DNA of 64,000 nucleotides from Chryseobacterium herbae (GTDB taxonomy: Bacteria; Bacteroidota; Bacteroidia; Flavobacteriales; Weeksellaceae), in contig NZ_JAOAMU010000009.1 of assembly GCF_025154075.1 (NCBI RefSeq), positions 1-64,000 on the forward strand. Reading direction: 5' to 3'. The notes beneath the pieces were generated by a model. The model had not been told where the DNA came from. It worked only from the letters and a program-made list of their open reading frames with translations, and did not search any database. The position numbers and the translations under genes were made by a program. Below, one piece after another: positions 17,103-25,191 of the stretch (position 1 is the first letter of the stretch; each line of letters opens with the position of its first letter).

Positions 17103-17669
17103 TTAAATTTTTGAAACGACAAGAATCTTGTCATAGATGTAAGTGACCCTCACAGAACCACCGGACGGAATACTTTCCTTTTCTTCCGTCATAGCGGGAA
17201 GTTCGTGGCTGGTTCCGTTCACAGAGATCGTGATCTTTCCTTTGCCACTCATATCTGCCGGAATGGTAAGATAAACTTCTCCTGCCCTGCCGATAAGGTT
17301 TTCCATCTTAAAGGTATTGTCTTCCGTAAGTTTCATGATCTGAAGGATCAGGATAAAAAATAAAAAGATAAATCCTGCCCCTACAAGTGCAGAAACAAAG
17401 ATCAGCAGCGACTTATTTCCTATGGATCCATAGAATGCCACACCACTCCATCCGAACCCTAAAAGAAAATTAATAAGGTTTCTGAAAGAAAATAACTGAA
17501 AAGGACTGTCAGCATGACTGTCTCCGCTAAAATCAGCGTGAACCACATCTCCGTGGCTGCCTCCGACAAAAGTAAGAACCGTTTGAATCAGAAAGATAAA
17601 GCTGGCTGCGATGGCCGTATACCAGAACCCCTGCTGAAGCGGTTCGAGGTTTTGCAGAAATTCAAACAT
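17103..17669 (-). CDS. NfeD-like membrane protein with OB-fold domain
   Basis: The 188-aa protein has membrane segments near residues 17-37, about 65-85 and 88-112, then a soluble C-terminal OB-fold starting LIGRAGEVYLTIPADMSGKG and ending DKILVVSKI. This is the short NfeD1b-type protein lacking the ClpP-like protease domain. Such proteins pair with flotillins in membrane-domain organisation, and the flotillin gene follows directly. Expression starts from a TATATTTG -7 element 15 nt upstream. Confidence 0.9.
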   Translation of the reverse strand: MFEFLQNLEPLQQGFWYTAIAASFIFLIQTVLTFVGGSHGDVVHADFSGDSHADSPFQLFSFRNLINFLLGFGWSGVAFYGSIGNKSLLIFVSALVGAGFIFLFFILILQIMKLTEDNTFKMENLIGRAGEVYLTIPADMSGKGKITISVNGTSHELPAMTEEKESIPSGGSVRVTYIYDKILVVSKI

Positions 17670-17684
17670 AAGATGCGTTTTTCA

Positions 17685-17716
17685 CAAATATAATTAAAAA
17701 AAATCAATAAAACCAA
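17685..17716 (-). promoter_or_regulatory. Promoter of the nfeD-flotillin operon
   Basis: Plus-strand CAAATATA (17685-17692) is TATATTTG on the coding strand. A TTG (CAA at 17714-17716 on the plus strand) lies 21 nt further upstream, inside the 17-23 nt spacing known for Flavobacteriia. The start codon is 15 nt downstream. Confidence 0.65.
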
Positions 17717-17868
17717 TAAAAAACGGCATAAAACACACCTATAAAACGTCAATTTGCACAATTCTCACAGAACTTTCAATCAGGATGATAAAATTCCTTT
17801 TAAGTATAAACTTCCGCCAGAATTCTATAACACCATATCCCGGATTACCTCTAATTTTATCCCGCGAA

Positions 17869-18273
17869 ATGAAAAGAGTATTCCATTTGTTTTTCCTGCT
17901 TCTTTACGTAATAATTTCTTCGGGATTTACTACGAGCAAGCACGCATGTAAGGGAAATTCCAGTGAACTCCACGTGGGACTGAAAAACCTTTCCGATATG
18001 GACTGCCCGAAATGCAGTACCAATAAAGAGAAAAACCACGGAAAATGCTGCAAATTAGAAGTCAAGAAGGTTTACAGAGCAGATAACCTCACCTCTTCCC
18101 ACAAAAACTTACCTGTTAAATTTTTGTCAGCTTCCATTCCCTATCACAATTTAGGAACGGTATTCGAGGTTTCAGCATTATACTCAGAAAAGACTTCCAC
18201 CCTCTTTGATTTCACCGAAGATCACTTTAATTATCCCTCCCTCTACATTCTCCATTGCGTTTACAGAATTTAG
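17869..18273 (+). CDS. HYC_CC_PP-type small secreted protein
   Basis: The start at 17869 (MKRVFHLFF) gives a 134-aa protein with a proper signal peptide; the upstream ATG at 17785 adds 28 residues with no signal character. The mature part has HAC (25-27), CPKC (46-49), H57 and the doublet CC (60-61), as in the small Bacteroidota HYC_CC_PP family. Such genes commonly sit before RND or copper-type efflux genes. Soft-metal binding by the Cys/His set is likely but inferred. It is the first gene of the efflux operon, 67 nt before the TolC gene. Confidence 0.75.
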   Translation: MKRVFHLFFLLLYVIISSGFTTSKHACKGNSSELHVGLKNLSDMDCPKCSTNKEKNHGKCCKLEVKKVYRADNLTSSHKNLPVKFLSASIPYHNLGTVFEVSALYSEKTSTLFDFTEDHFNYPSLYILHCVYRI

Positions 18274-18340
18274 AATCGTATTGAATTTTGTCATCCCGAA
18301 TCCGGGATCCTATTTTCAATATTCATTCTAAATCAATCTT

Positions 18341-19726
18341 ATGAATTCAAAATATAATACCCTCATCATACTGCTGGGCTGCCCCGCCATTTTCTTTGGG
18401 CAGCAGACCGGCTTAGAGGATGTACTGATGAAAGCCGGGAAAAATTATCAATCCATCAAAAAAAAGGAAGTGAATATCGCAGCTTCCCATGAACGGCTCA
18501 ATCTTCAGAAAACCTATTACCTGCCTGAAGTCACCCTGATGGCGCAACAAAACTTCGGAACCATCAATGCACAGAACGGCCCGATGTACAGTCAGGGCGG
18601 TCTCGGGGTAGCTTCTACCTCAATGTCACTCGCAGAGCAGAACTGGAATGCTGCATTCGGAAGTTTATATTTGGCTAATATCAACTGGAATGTCTACACC
18701 TTCGGACGTCTGAAAACCAAAGAACGGCTGGAAACCGCTGATGTGGAAGTTCAGAAATCTGATCTCAGCCAGGAAATTTTTCAGCATCAGATCAAAGCAG
18801 CCGGTGCCTATTTTAACCTGTTGGTAAGCCAGCGGCTGGAAAATGTACAGCTGGAAAATCATAAACGCACCGAAGTAATCTATACCATTGCCAAGGCGAG
18901 GGCCGAAAGCGGATTAATTCCGGAAGTGGATGCCTCACTCGCAAAAGCGGAAATGTCCAATGCACAAACCTCGATTATTAATGCCAATGATCATGTTCTG
19001 GAGTACAATAAACAATTGGCAGAGCTTTTAGCTGAAAATTTCACAGATTACCAGCTGGACCATTATTTCAGTGAAAATATTCCTTTAACGACCTCTGAAA
19101 ATTCTTCATTGGAACAACATCCGAATATGCTCTTCATCACCCAAAAATTGAATAAAAGCAAAGTCCAGGAAGCTCATTTGTTAACTACAGGACTTCCTTC
19201 ACTTTCTCTTTTCGGGGTTTTTCAGGGACGCGGATCAGGCTTTGGATGGAATTATGTTCAGGATAATTCCGCCTATTCTCCATCTTATTTAAAAGGAGCC
19301 GGTGTAGACCGGATGAATTACATCCTCGGATTGAATGTAAGCTGGAACCTTACCGATTTTTACAGGAACAGTTCTAAGGTTAATGAACAAAAACTGATGA
19401 CTAAAGCTCTGGATTTTGACCATCAGCTGCTTCAACAGGAGCTGACCAATCAACAGAGCCTTGCAGAATCGAAATTCAAAAATGCTTTGGCTAAAGTAAT
19501 GGAAGCCAAAGTACAGATGGAAGCAGCAACAGATGCTTATCACCAGCAGAAAGCTTTATATGAGAACGGGCTCACCACCATTGTGGATTTTACGCAGGCT
19601 TTATACCTGCTGAACCGTGCTGAGATCAATTACGAAATTGCAAAAAACAATTCATGGCAGGTCACCGTACTCATTGCTGCTTCAAAAGGCGACATTTCGA
19701 TCATCACCAAAGCCATTATTCACTAA
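18341..19726 (+). CDS. TolC-family outer-membrane efflux channel
   Basis: The 461-aa protein has a signal peptide ending FFG-QQ and the two-repeat, long-helix TolC/OEP pattern: a YLPEVTLMAQQNFG beta strand near the N-terminus, repeated ANA/QRLE-type coiled helices, and in the second half LPSLSLFGVFQGRG and LNVSWNLTDF. It forms the outer-membrane exit duct of the tripartite pump encoded by the next genes. It lies 15 nt before the RND gene, in the same operon. Confidence 0.92.
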   Translation: MNSKYNTLIILLGCPAIFFGQQTGLEDVLMKAGKNYQSIKKKEVNIAASHERLNLQKTYYLPEVTLMAQQNFGTINAQNGPMYSQGGLGVASTSMSLAEQNWNAAFGSLYLANINWNVYTFGRLKTKERLETADVEVQKSDLSQEIFQHQIKAAGAYFNLLVSQRLENVQLENHKRTEVIYTIAKARAESGLIPEVDASLAKAEMSNAQTSIINANDHVLEYNKQLAELLAENFTDYQLDHYFSENIPLTTSENSSLEQHPNMLFITQKLNKSKVQEAHLLTTGLPSLSLFGVFQGRGSGFGWNYVQDNSAYSPSYLKGAGVDRMNYILGLNVSWNLTDFYRNSSKVNEQKLMTKALDFDHQLLQQELTNQQSLAESKFKNALAKVMEAKVQMEAATDAYHQQKALYENGLTTIVDFTQALYLLNRAEINYEIAKNNSWQVTVLIAASKGDISIITKAIIH

Positions 19727-19741
19727 CCCAAAAACAGAAAC

Positions 19742-22700
19742 ATGAACCTTATAAAGTTTGCATTACGCAGACCGATATCTGTAATGGTATTGGTGCTCGG
19801 CCTGCTGTTCTTCGGAATCAAGGCAGCCAAAGATGTAAAAGTAGATATTCTTCCGGAAATGGACCTTCCGGTGGTGTATGTAGCCCATTCCTTTAACGGA
19901 TATACGCCGCAACAGATGGAAGGCTATTTCACCAAAATGTACGTTAATATGCTTTTGTTCACAAACGGAATCAAAAGTATAGAATCTAAAAACACGCAGG
20001 GATTGACCCTGATGAAGGTTAATTTTTATGAAGGAACCAATATGGGAGAAGCCATTGCACAGATCAATGCCCTTTCTACCCGTTCCCAGGTATTTCTGCC
20101 ACCGGGAGCACCGCCTCCTTTTATCATCCGTTTCGACTCGTCCTCGCAGCCTGTAGGACAACTGGTTTTCCGAAGCAGCACGCAAACCAATAACCAGCTT
20201 CAGGATATTGCGAATTTCAACGCGAGACCTTTTTTAATTAAAATTCCGGGGCTTACTACTGCTCCACCGTTTGGGGGAAGTCCGCGGACGATAGAGATCA
20301 ATGTGGATCCTTACAAACTCCGCGCGCACAGCCTGTCCCCTGAACAGGTAGTAGAAGCTATCAGCCGAAACAATATTACATCTCCTTCCGGAAATGTGTA
20401 CATCGGCGATACCAATTATTTAACCCCAACGAATAACACCGTAAAAAAGGTAGAGGAACTTGGTGACATTCCTCTTTTTAAAGGAACGGCAGATAACGTG
20501 TACATCCGGGATGTAGCCACGGTAAAAGACGGCGCCGATATTGCCACCGGATATGCCCTTATCGATGGAAAACGCTCCGTTTATATCAATATTGCAAAAG
20601 CCAGCAATGCTTCCACACTGGAAGTCGTGAACAAGCTGAAGGAAGCACTTCCGAAAATTCAGAGAAACATGCCTGAAGGTGTACAGATCTCTTATGAGTT
20701 TGACCAGTCGGTTTATATTTCCAATGCTTTAAAAAGTCTCATCATTGAAGGCGTTTTGGGTGCTTTGCTCACAGGATTGATGGTAATACTCTTTCTTAAA
20801 GACAGACGTGCAGCCTTGATTGTTATTCTGACCATTCCGATCTCCATTATTTCCGGCGTCCTGTTTTTAAAATTATTCGGACAGTCGATCAATATCATGT
20901 CATTATCCGGACTAGCGCTGGCCATTGGAATTCTGGTAGACGAAAGTACGGTCACTATCGAAAATATTCACCAGCATTTTGCGATGGGTAAAACCAGAGC
21001 TCAGTCGATTTGGGATGCGTGTAAAGAGATTGCTTTTCCAAAATTGCTGATCATGCTCTGTATTCTGGCGGTATTTGCTCCGGCATTGATGATGAGCGGA
21101 ATCCCGGGATCTTTATTTATGCCTTTAGCCATGGCGATCGGTTTCTCGATGATTGCATCGTTTGTCCTTTCGCAGACATTTGTTCCGGTGATGGCCAACT
21201 GGATGATGAAACACGATCCAAAAACCTGTGAAAATCATAAGCCGGACTGGTTCAGTGGTTTCCGTGACAGGTTTGTCAGGTTTTTATCTTCATTGATGAA
21301 AAGCAGGAAAATCATTGTAAGCATAAGTCTTGCTGCTGCTTTATGTGCAGGATTTGGGCTTTATCAGATTACTGGAAAAGATGTCCTTCCATCAGTCAAT
21401 TCGCGACAGTTTCAGGTTAGAATAAAAGCTGCCGAAGGAACCCGGATTGAAGTCACCGAAATAAAGGTGAAGAAATTTCTGGAACATCTTAAAAACAAAG
21501 TGGGAAAAGACAATATTGCGATCTCTTCTGTATTCATTGGTCAGCATCCATCGACGTTCGCAGTGAGTCCTATTTATTTATACAATGCCGGACCACATGA
21601 AGCACTAATGCAGGTTGCTTTAAAAGAATTTAAAGGAAATTCAGATGAGTTGAAGGATGAACTACGTGCGTATTACAAAGAAAAAATGCCTGATCTTCAC
21701 ATTTCTTTTGAACCTATAGAACTGACTGAAAAAATTCTTAGTCAGGGTGCCAATAATCCTATTGAAGTAAGGGTTTCAGGAATGATGAAAAAGATGAACC
21801 GGATGTATGCCGAAAAACTTTTAGTCACACTGAAAGAGATTAAATACCTGCGTGATCAGCAGATTCCACAATCCATGAACTATCCTGCCCTGCAGATCAA
21901 TATAGACCGGGTTCGAGCGGCTCAATTGGGACTGGATGCTCAGGATATCGCAAAATCATTAGTGGCAGCCACAGCTTCAACCCGGTATACCAATAAAAAT
22001 TTCTGGGTTGGAGGTATGATGAGTATTGCCTATGATGTACAGGTGCAGACCCCTCAAAATATCCTGAACAGCAAAGAGGAACTGGCCAACCTTCCTCTGT
22101 CTAAGAATTCAGACCGTCCGGTTTTGGGAGATGTCGCTTCCATCACCTCAACAAAAGAGTTGGGAGAAAGTTATAACCTTGGAACGATGGGTTACACAAC
22201 AGTGACTGCCAATACACACAAAACAGATCTGGAACAGGCTTCCAAAGATGTAAAAAAAGCTATTGAATCATTGGGTGAACTTCCAAAAGGAGTCAATATC
22301 GAAGTGGCCGGAATGGCTCCCGTATTGGATGAAACGTTAAGCAGTCTGGCTTCCGGGCTTCTGATTGCTATTGTGGTGATCTTCCTGATGTTATCTGCTA
22401 CGTTCCAGTCTTTCAGGGTGTCAATTGTTATTTTAACGACGGTTCCGTTTGTAGTCGTTGGCTCATTAGCCCTGCTTAATCTGACGGGTTCAACGCTGAA
22501 TCTCCAGTCTTATATGGGACTGATTATGTCGATCGGGGTTTCCATTGCCAATGCTGTTCTATTAATCAGTAATGCTGAAACCATCCGGAAATCAACAGGT
22601 AATGCCTTGGAAGCCGGACTTGAAGCAGCTAAACTCCGGATACGTCCTATCATTATGACTACACTGGCCATGGCGGCGGGAATGCTTCCGATGGCTATTG

Positions 22701-22894
22701 GTTTCGGAGAAGGAAGTGACCAGGTTTCTCCTTTAGGCAGAGCGGTTATCGGAGGACTGATTTTCTCCACATTCTCTGTACTCGTTATCCTTCCGCTGGT
22801 TTACGGATGGATGCAGAAAAATGCGGGAATTATTTCGCCATCACTGGATCCTGAGGACGAAGAAAGCATTCATTATTTAAATCCTAACTCTTAA
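19742..22894 (+). CDS. RND-family efflux transporter permease
   Basis: This 1050-aa inner-membrane pump starts with MNLIKFALRRPISVMVLVLG, has a large periplasmic loop, a transmembrane block with IGILVDESTVTIENI (TM4, proton-relay Asp), a second periplasmic loop, and a second block with GLIMSIGVSIANAVLLISNAE. Both halves of the internal duplication are complete. The DEST..EN type is closer to the broad AcrB/HAE-like group than to the classical CusA/CzcA signature, so substrate cannot be read from the pump alone. The flanking Cys/Met-rich proteins suggest a metal or thiol-reactive compound. Confidence 0.93.
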   Translation: MNLIKFALRRPISVMVLVLGLLFFGIKAAKDVKVDILPEMDLPVVYVAHSFNGYTPQQMEGYFTKMYVNMLLFTNGIKSIESKNTQGLTLMKVNFYEGTNMGEAIAQINALSTRSQVFLPPGAPPPFIIRFDSSSQPVGQLVFRSSTQTNNQLQDIANFNARPFLIKIPGLTTAPPFGGSPRTIEINVDPYKLRAHSLSPEQVVEAISRNNITSPSGNVYIGDTNYLTPTNNTVKKVEELGDIPLFKGTADNVYIRDVATVKDGADIATGYALIDGKRSVYINIAKASNASTLEVVNKLKEALPKIQRNMPEGVQISYEFDQSVYISNALKSLIIEGVLGALLTGLMVILFLKDRRAALIVILTIPISIISGVLFLKLFGQSINIMSLSGLALAIGILVDESTVTIENIHQHFAMGKTRAQSIWDACKEIAFPKLLIMLCILAVFAPALMMSGIPGSLFMPLAMAIGFSMIASFVLSQTFVPVMANWMMKHDPKTCENHKPDWFSGFRDRFVRFLSSLMKSRKIIVSISLAAALCAGFGLYQITGKDVLPSVNSRQFQVRIKAAEGTRIEVTEIKVKKFLEHLKNKVGKDNIAISSVFIGQHPSTFAVSPIYLYNAGPHEALMQVALKEFKGNSDELKDELRAYYKEKMPDLHISFEPIELTEKILSQGANNPIEVRVSGMMKKMNRMYAEKLLVTLKEIKYLRDQQIPQSMNYPALQINIDRVRAAQLGLDAQDIAKSLVAATASTRYTNKNFWVGGMMSIAYDVQVQTPQNILNSKEELANLPLSKNSDRPVLGDVASITSTKELGESYNLGTMGYTTVTANTHKTDLEQASKDVKKAIESLGELPKGVNIEVAGMAPVLDETLSSLASGLLIAIVVIFLMLSATFQSFRVSIVILTTVPFVVVGSLALLNLTGSTLNLQSYMGLIMSIGVSIANAVLLISNAETIRKSTGNALEAGLEAAKLRIRPIIMTTLAMAAGMLPMAIGFGEGSDQVSPLGRAVIGGLIFSTFSVLVILPLVYGWMQKNAGIISPSLDPEDEESIHYLNPNS

Positions 22895-22905
22895 TTTTTA
22901 CTTCA

Positions 22906-23991
22906 ATGAAAAACATTATATATACAGCCATTACAATAGGACTTATGAGTATCCCGGCTTCCTGTAAAGAAGAAAAGCCAATGAATATGTCCAAAGAGAC
23001 CAAACCCATGATGATGCACAGCATGGAAACTGTGGAGATCAAAAAGAGCAATCCTAAAGTTGAATTAAAATTGGCCGGAGAACTGATTCCGGATCAGGAA
23101 ACCGCTTTATTTGCCAAAATACCTGGATATGTTAAAAAGATCAATGCGGACATCGGTTCGTATGTGAGTGCAGGACAGATTATAATGGTTCTGGATGCTC
23201 CTGAGATCCAGTCACAAGCTGCCAACGCCAAATCGAAATGGCAGGCGCAGGAAGCTATTTATGCTGCTACAAGATCCAATTACGACAGAGTCTACCGGGC
23301 GAATGAAACCAAAGGGGCTATCGCTAAAGATGCTTTAGATCAGATCACTGCCCGAAAACTGTCAGATAAGGCGCAGGTTAATGCCGCAAAGTCAGCCTAT
23401 CGGGAACTGCAGGACATCAATCAATATCTGGTTATCCGTGCGCCTTTCAGCGGAATTATTACGGAAAGAAATGTAGACCTTGGCGCTTATGTAGGTCCGA
23501 ACGGCGGAGCACCATTGATGGTCATTCAAAATACATCCAAACTTCGCTTGAGTCTTTCTGTTCCGGAAGCAAGTGTTCAATACCTGAAAACAGGAGATAC
23601 CATTGCATTTAGAATCCACGCGATGCCTGAGAAAAGTTTTAAAGCCAGGATTTCAAGGAAGTCGGGATCGTTGGATGTGAAACTGCGTTCGGAGAAAATT
23701 GAGGCTGATTTTATTAATCATGCAAGAGAATTAAAGCCTTTTATGATCGCAGAATCTGTCATTCCCCTGCAAAATCAGGAAGCCACTTTCTTTATTCCGA
23801 GATCGGCTTTGGTAGAAAGTAATATGGGAATTTACATCATCAGGAATGAAGCGGGCAAAACCAAGTTTGTTCCTGTAAAAAAGGGAAGAGTACTGAATGA
23901 TATGATTGAAGTTTTCGGGGAACTCACCGAAGGAGATAAGATCATTAAAAAAGGAAATGAAGAAATTTTAGAAGGAAGTTTAATTAAATAA
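22906..23991 (+). CDS. RND periplasmic adaptor (membrane fusion lipoprotein) with Met/His-rich N-terminus
   Basis: The 361-aa lipoprotein (lipobox IPASC, lipidated Cys20) is a HlyD/AcrA-type adaptor: barrel-sandwich halves round LFAKIPGYVKKINADIGSYV and FSGIITERNVDLGAYV flank an alpha-hairpin (about 105-165), followed by beta-barrel and membrane-proximal domains. Directly after the lipidated Cys is a stretch with EKPMNMSK and KPMMMHSME. Such Met/His clusters bind Cu(I) or Ag(I) in CusB-like adaptors, so metal sensing or loading is a fair inference. The next gene follows after 8 nt. Confidence 0.9.
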   Translation: MKNIIYTAITIGLMSIPASCKEEKPMNMSKETKPMMMHSMETVEIKKSNPKVELKLAGELIPDQETALFAKIPGYVKKINADIGSYVSAGQIIMVLDAPEIQSQAANAKSKWQAQEAIYAATRSNYDRVYRANETKGAIAKDALDQITARKLSDKAQVNAAKSAYRELQDINQYLVIRAPFSGIITERNVDLGAYVGPNGGAPLMVIQNTSKLRLSLSVPEASVQYLKTGDTIAFRIHAMPEKSFKARISRKSGSLDVKLRSEKIEADFINHARELKPFMIAESVIPLQNQEATFFIPRSALVESNMGIYIIRNEAGKTKFVPVKKGRVLNDMIEVFGELTEGDKIIKKGNEEILEGSLIK

Positions 23992-23999
23992 CATCAACA

Positions 24000-24434
24000 A
24001 TGAAAGCATTATTCAGAAACACAGTCATCATTATTTTCGGATCAGCCGTTTTATACTCGTGTGGTAATGAAAAACAAAAGAACACGCCGAAACCTGAACC
24101 TCAACCTGCACAAAAAGTGCAGCCAGTTGCCGCTACCGGAAAATATAAAAAGGGAGATCATGTCCCAAGTGAAACCGTCTGCATGGTGAACAATGCCTAT
24201 ATGGGCAAAAAGCAGATGGAAGTTCCCCACGGTGGAAAGATCTACTACGGCTGCTGCGAGATGTGTGTAGAAAGGATTCCGAATGATCAAAGCGTGAGAG
24301 AAGCTGTAGATCCGTTTACCGGAAAAAAAGTGGATAAGGCCAATGCATACATAGTGATGGTCAGCGATGAAGGAGAAGTGGCTTATTTCGAAAACGAGGA
24401 AAACTACAAACAGTTTTTAGCACAAAATTCATAA
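24000..24434 (+). CDS. Cys-rich TRASH/YHS-like metal-binding lipoprotein
   Basis: The 144-aa lipoprotein (lipobox VLYSC, Cys21) has a Pro-rich linker and a compact C-terminal domain with VCMVNN (Cys61) and YYGCCEMCVERI (Cys85, Cys86, Cys89). The spacing resembles TRASH/YHS-type domains that bind copper or similar soft metals, and the last part (VSDEGEVAYFENEENYKQFL) fits the same fold. As last gene of the pump operon, it probably collects metal in the periplasm or outer leaflet. No close characterised homologue is known to me. Confidence 0.75.
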   Translation: MKALFRNTVIIIFGSAVLYSCGNEKQKNTPKPEPQPAQKVQPVAATGKYKKGDHVPSETVCMVNNAYMGKKQMEVPHGGKIYYGCCEMCVERIPNDQSVREAVDPFTGKKVDKANAYIVMVSDEGEVAYFENEENYKQFLAQNS

Positions 24435-24461
24435 TCTATATTTTTTTTATGTTGTTTTTAG

Positions 24462-24490
24462 GGCCTGGTAATTTATTATCAGGTCTTTTA
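24462..24490 (+). terminator. Terminator of the efflux operon
   Basis: An 11-bp stem (24462-24472 with 24475-24485; two G-T pairs) followed by TTTTATTT lies 27 nt after the last gene of the operon. Confidence 0.75.
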
Positions 24491-24534
24491 TTTGTGGGAA
24501 TGTAGAGTGGATTAATTAGATGCGGAAAGTTGAT

Positions 24535-24711
24535 TTCACGCAAAGGCGTAAAAATTCTTAAATTTAATGCTGCTTTAAGGTGCAAAGATTTTATCTCCGA
24601 TAAAATTGTATACCGCTCTTATTGCACGAGAAAAAACGAAAATCTTTGATTTTCTTGCGTCCTAAATATCCTGCCAAGGAAAACCTTTGCGTCTTTGCGT
24701 TTAAAACATAC
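24535..24711 (+). repeat. Dispersed GATAAAAT repeat, copy 1
   Basis: Contains CACGCAAAGGCG, TGCTTTAAGGTGCAAAGA, the palindromic core TTTTATC-TCC-GATAAAA (24589-24605), GAAAATCTTTGATTTTCTTGCG and CTTTGCGTCTTTGCGTTTAA. The same order of words is found at 58115-58324, and its first part at 63606-63690. No coding potential. It fills most of the 462-nt spacer between the efflux operon and the NifU-like gene. Confidence 0.75.
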
Positions 24712-24780
24712 CAGTTCATTTTAGTCTATAATTTATATTAATTGATCATAGACTACCTATTTCCATCATCAAACAACATA

Positions 24781-24817
24781 AAAATCTGTGAAATTTGTGA
24801 GATCTGCGGGAGATTTT
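24781..24817 (-). repeat. CTCCCGCAGATC repeat, copy 1
   Basis: On the minus strand it reads AAAATCTCCCGCAGATCTCACA, and then AATTTCACAGATTTT. A matching AAAAATCTCCCGCAGATCACAC occurs at 39898-39932. It sits in the same gene-free spacer as the GATAAAAT repeat. Confidence 0.55.
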
Positions 24818-24847
24818 CACTCCCAACCATCTGAAATCAGAACAAAA

Positions 24848-24880
24848 AAAAGACAGGCTGAAAAACCTGTCTTTAAAAAA
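24848..24880 (-). terminator. Terminator of the mrp-nifU genes
   Basis: AAAGACAGG (24849-24857) pairs with CCTGTCTTT (24866-24874), with A-runs on the left giving T-runs on the minus strand. It starts 22 nt after the stop of the NifU-like gene. Confidence 0.8.
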
Positions 24881-24896
24881 TATTTCGTGTAATTTT

Positions 24897-25145
24897 TTAC
24901 TCTACATTGATTACTTTTTGAATCTCCGGAGCATGTTGCTTGATGGTATTTTCTACGCCTAATTTTAGGGTTGAGAAATTCAGCGAACATCCGGAACAGT
25001 TACCCAAAAGTTTCACAAAAACCTGGTTATCCTTCACGTCAATAAGCTCGATATCACCTCCATCCTTATTCAGGAACGGCCTGATGCTTTCCAGAGCTTC
25101 CATTACTCTCGTTACTGTATCTTCGTGTGTTATATTTGTTTCCAT
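24897..25145 (-). CDS. NifU-like Fe-S scaffold protein (NifU C-terminal domain)
   Basis: The 82-aa protein is a single NifU C-terminal domain (NfuA/Nfu type): RPFLNKDGGDIELIDV and the Fe-S binding GNCSGCSLN with Cys50 and Cys53. Dimers hold one [4Fe-4S] cluster through these cysteines and pass it to target enzymes. It lies 46 nt downstream of mrp, another Fe-S factor, on the same strand, suggesting an Fe-S maturation operon. Confidence 0.93.
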   Translation of the reverse strand: METNITHEDTVTRVMEALESIRPFLNKDGGDIELIDVKDNQVFVKLLGNCSGCSLNFSTLKLGVENTIKQHAPEIQKVINVE

Positions 25146-25191
25146 ATTTCTTTAGTTCAATTCGGCTTTTTTCAAACTTAATTGAAAATAA

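Noticed and set aside
17785..17868. 28-residue N-terminal extension of the HYC-type protein
   Set aside because: The internal Met at 17869 gives a proper signal peptide; the extension does not.
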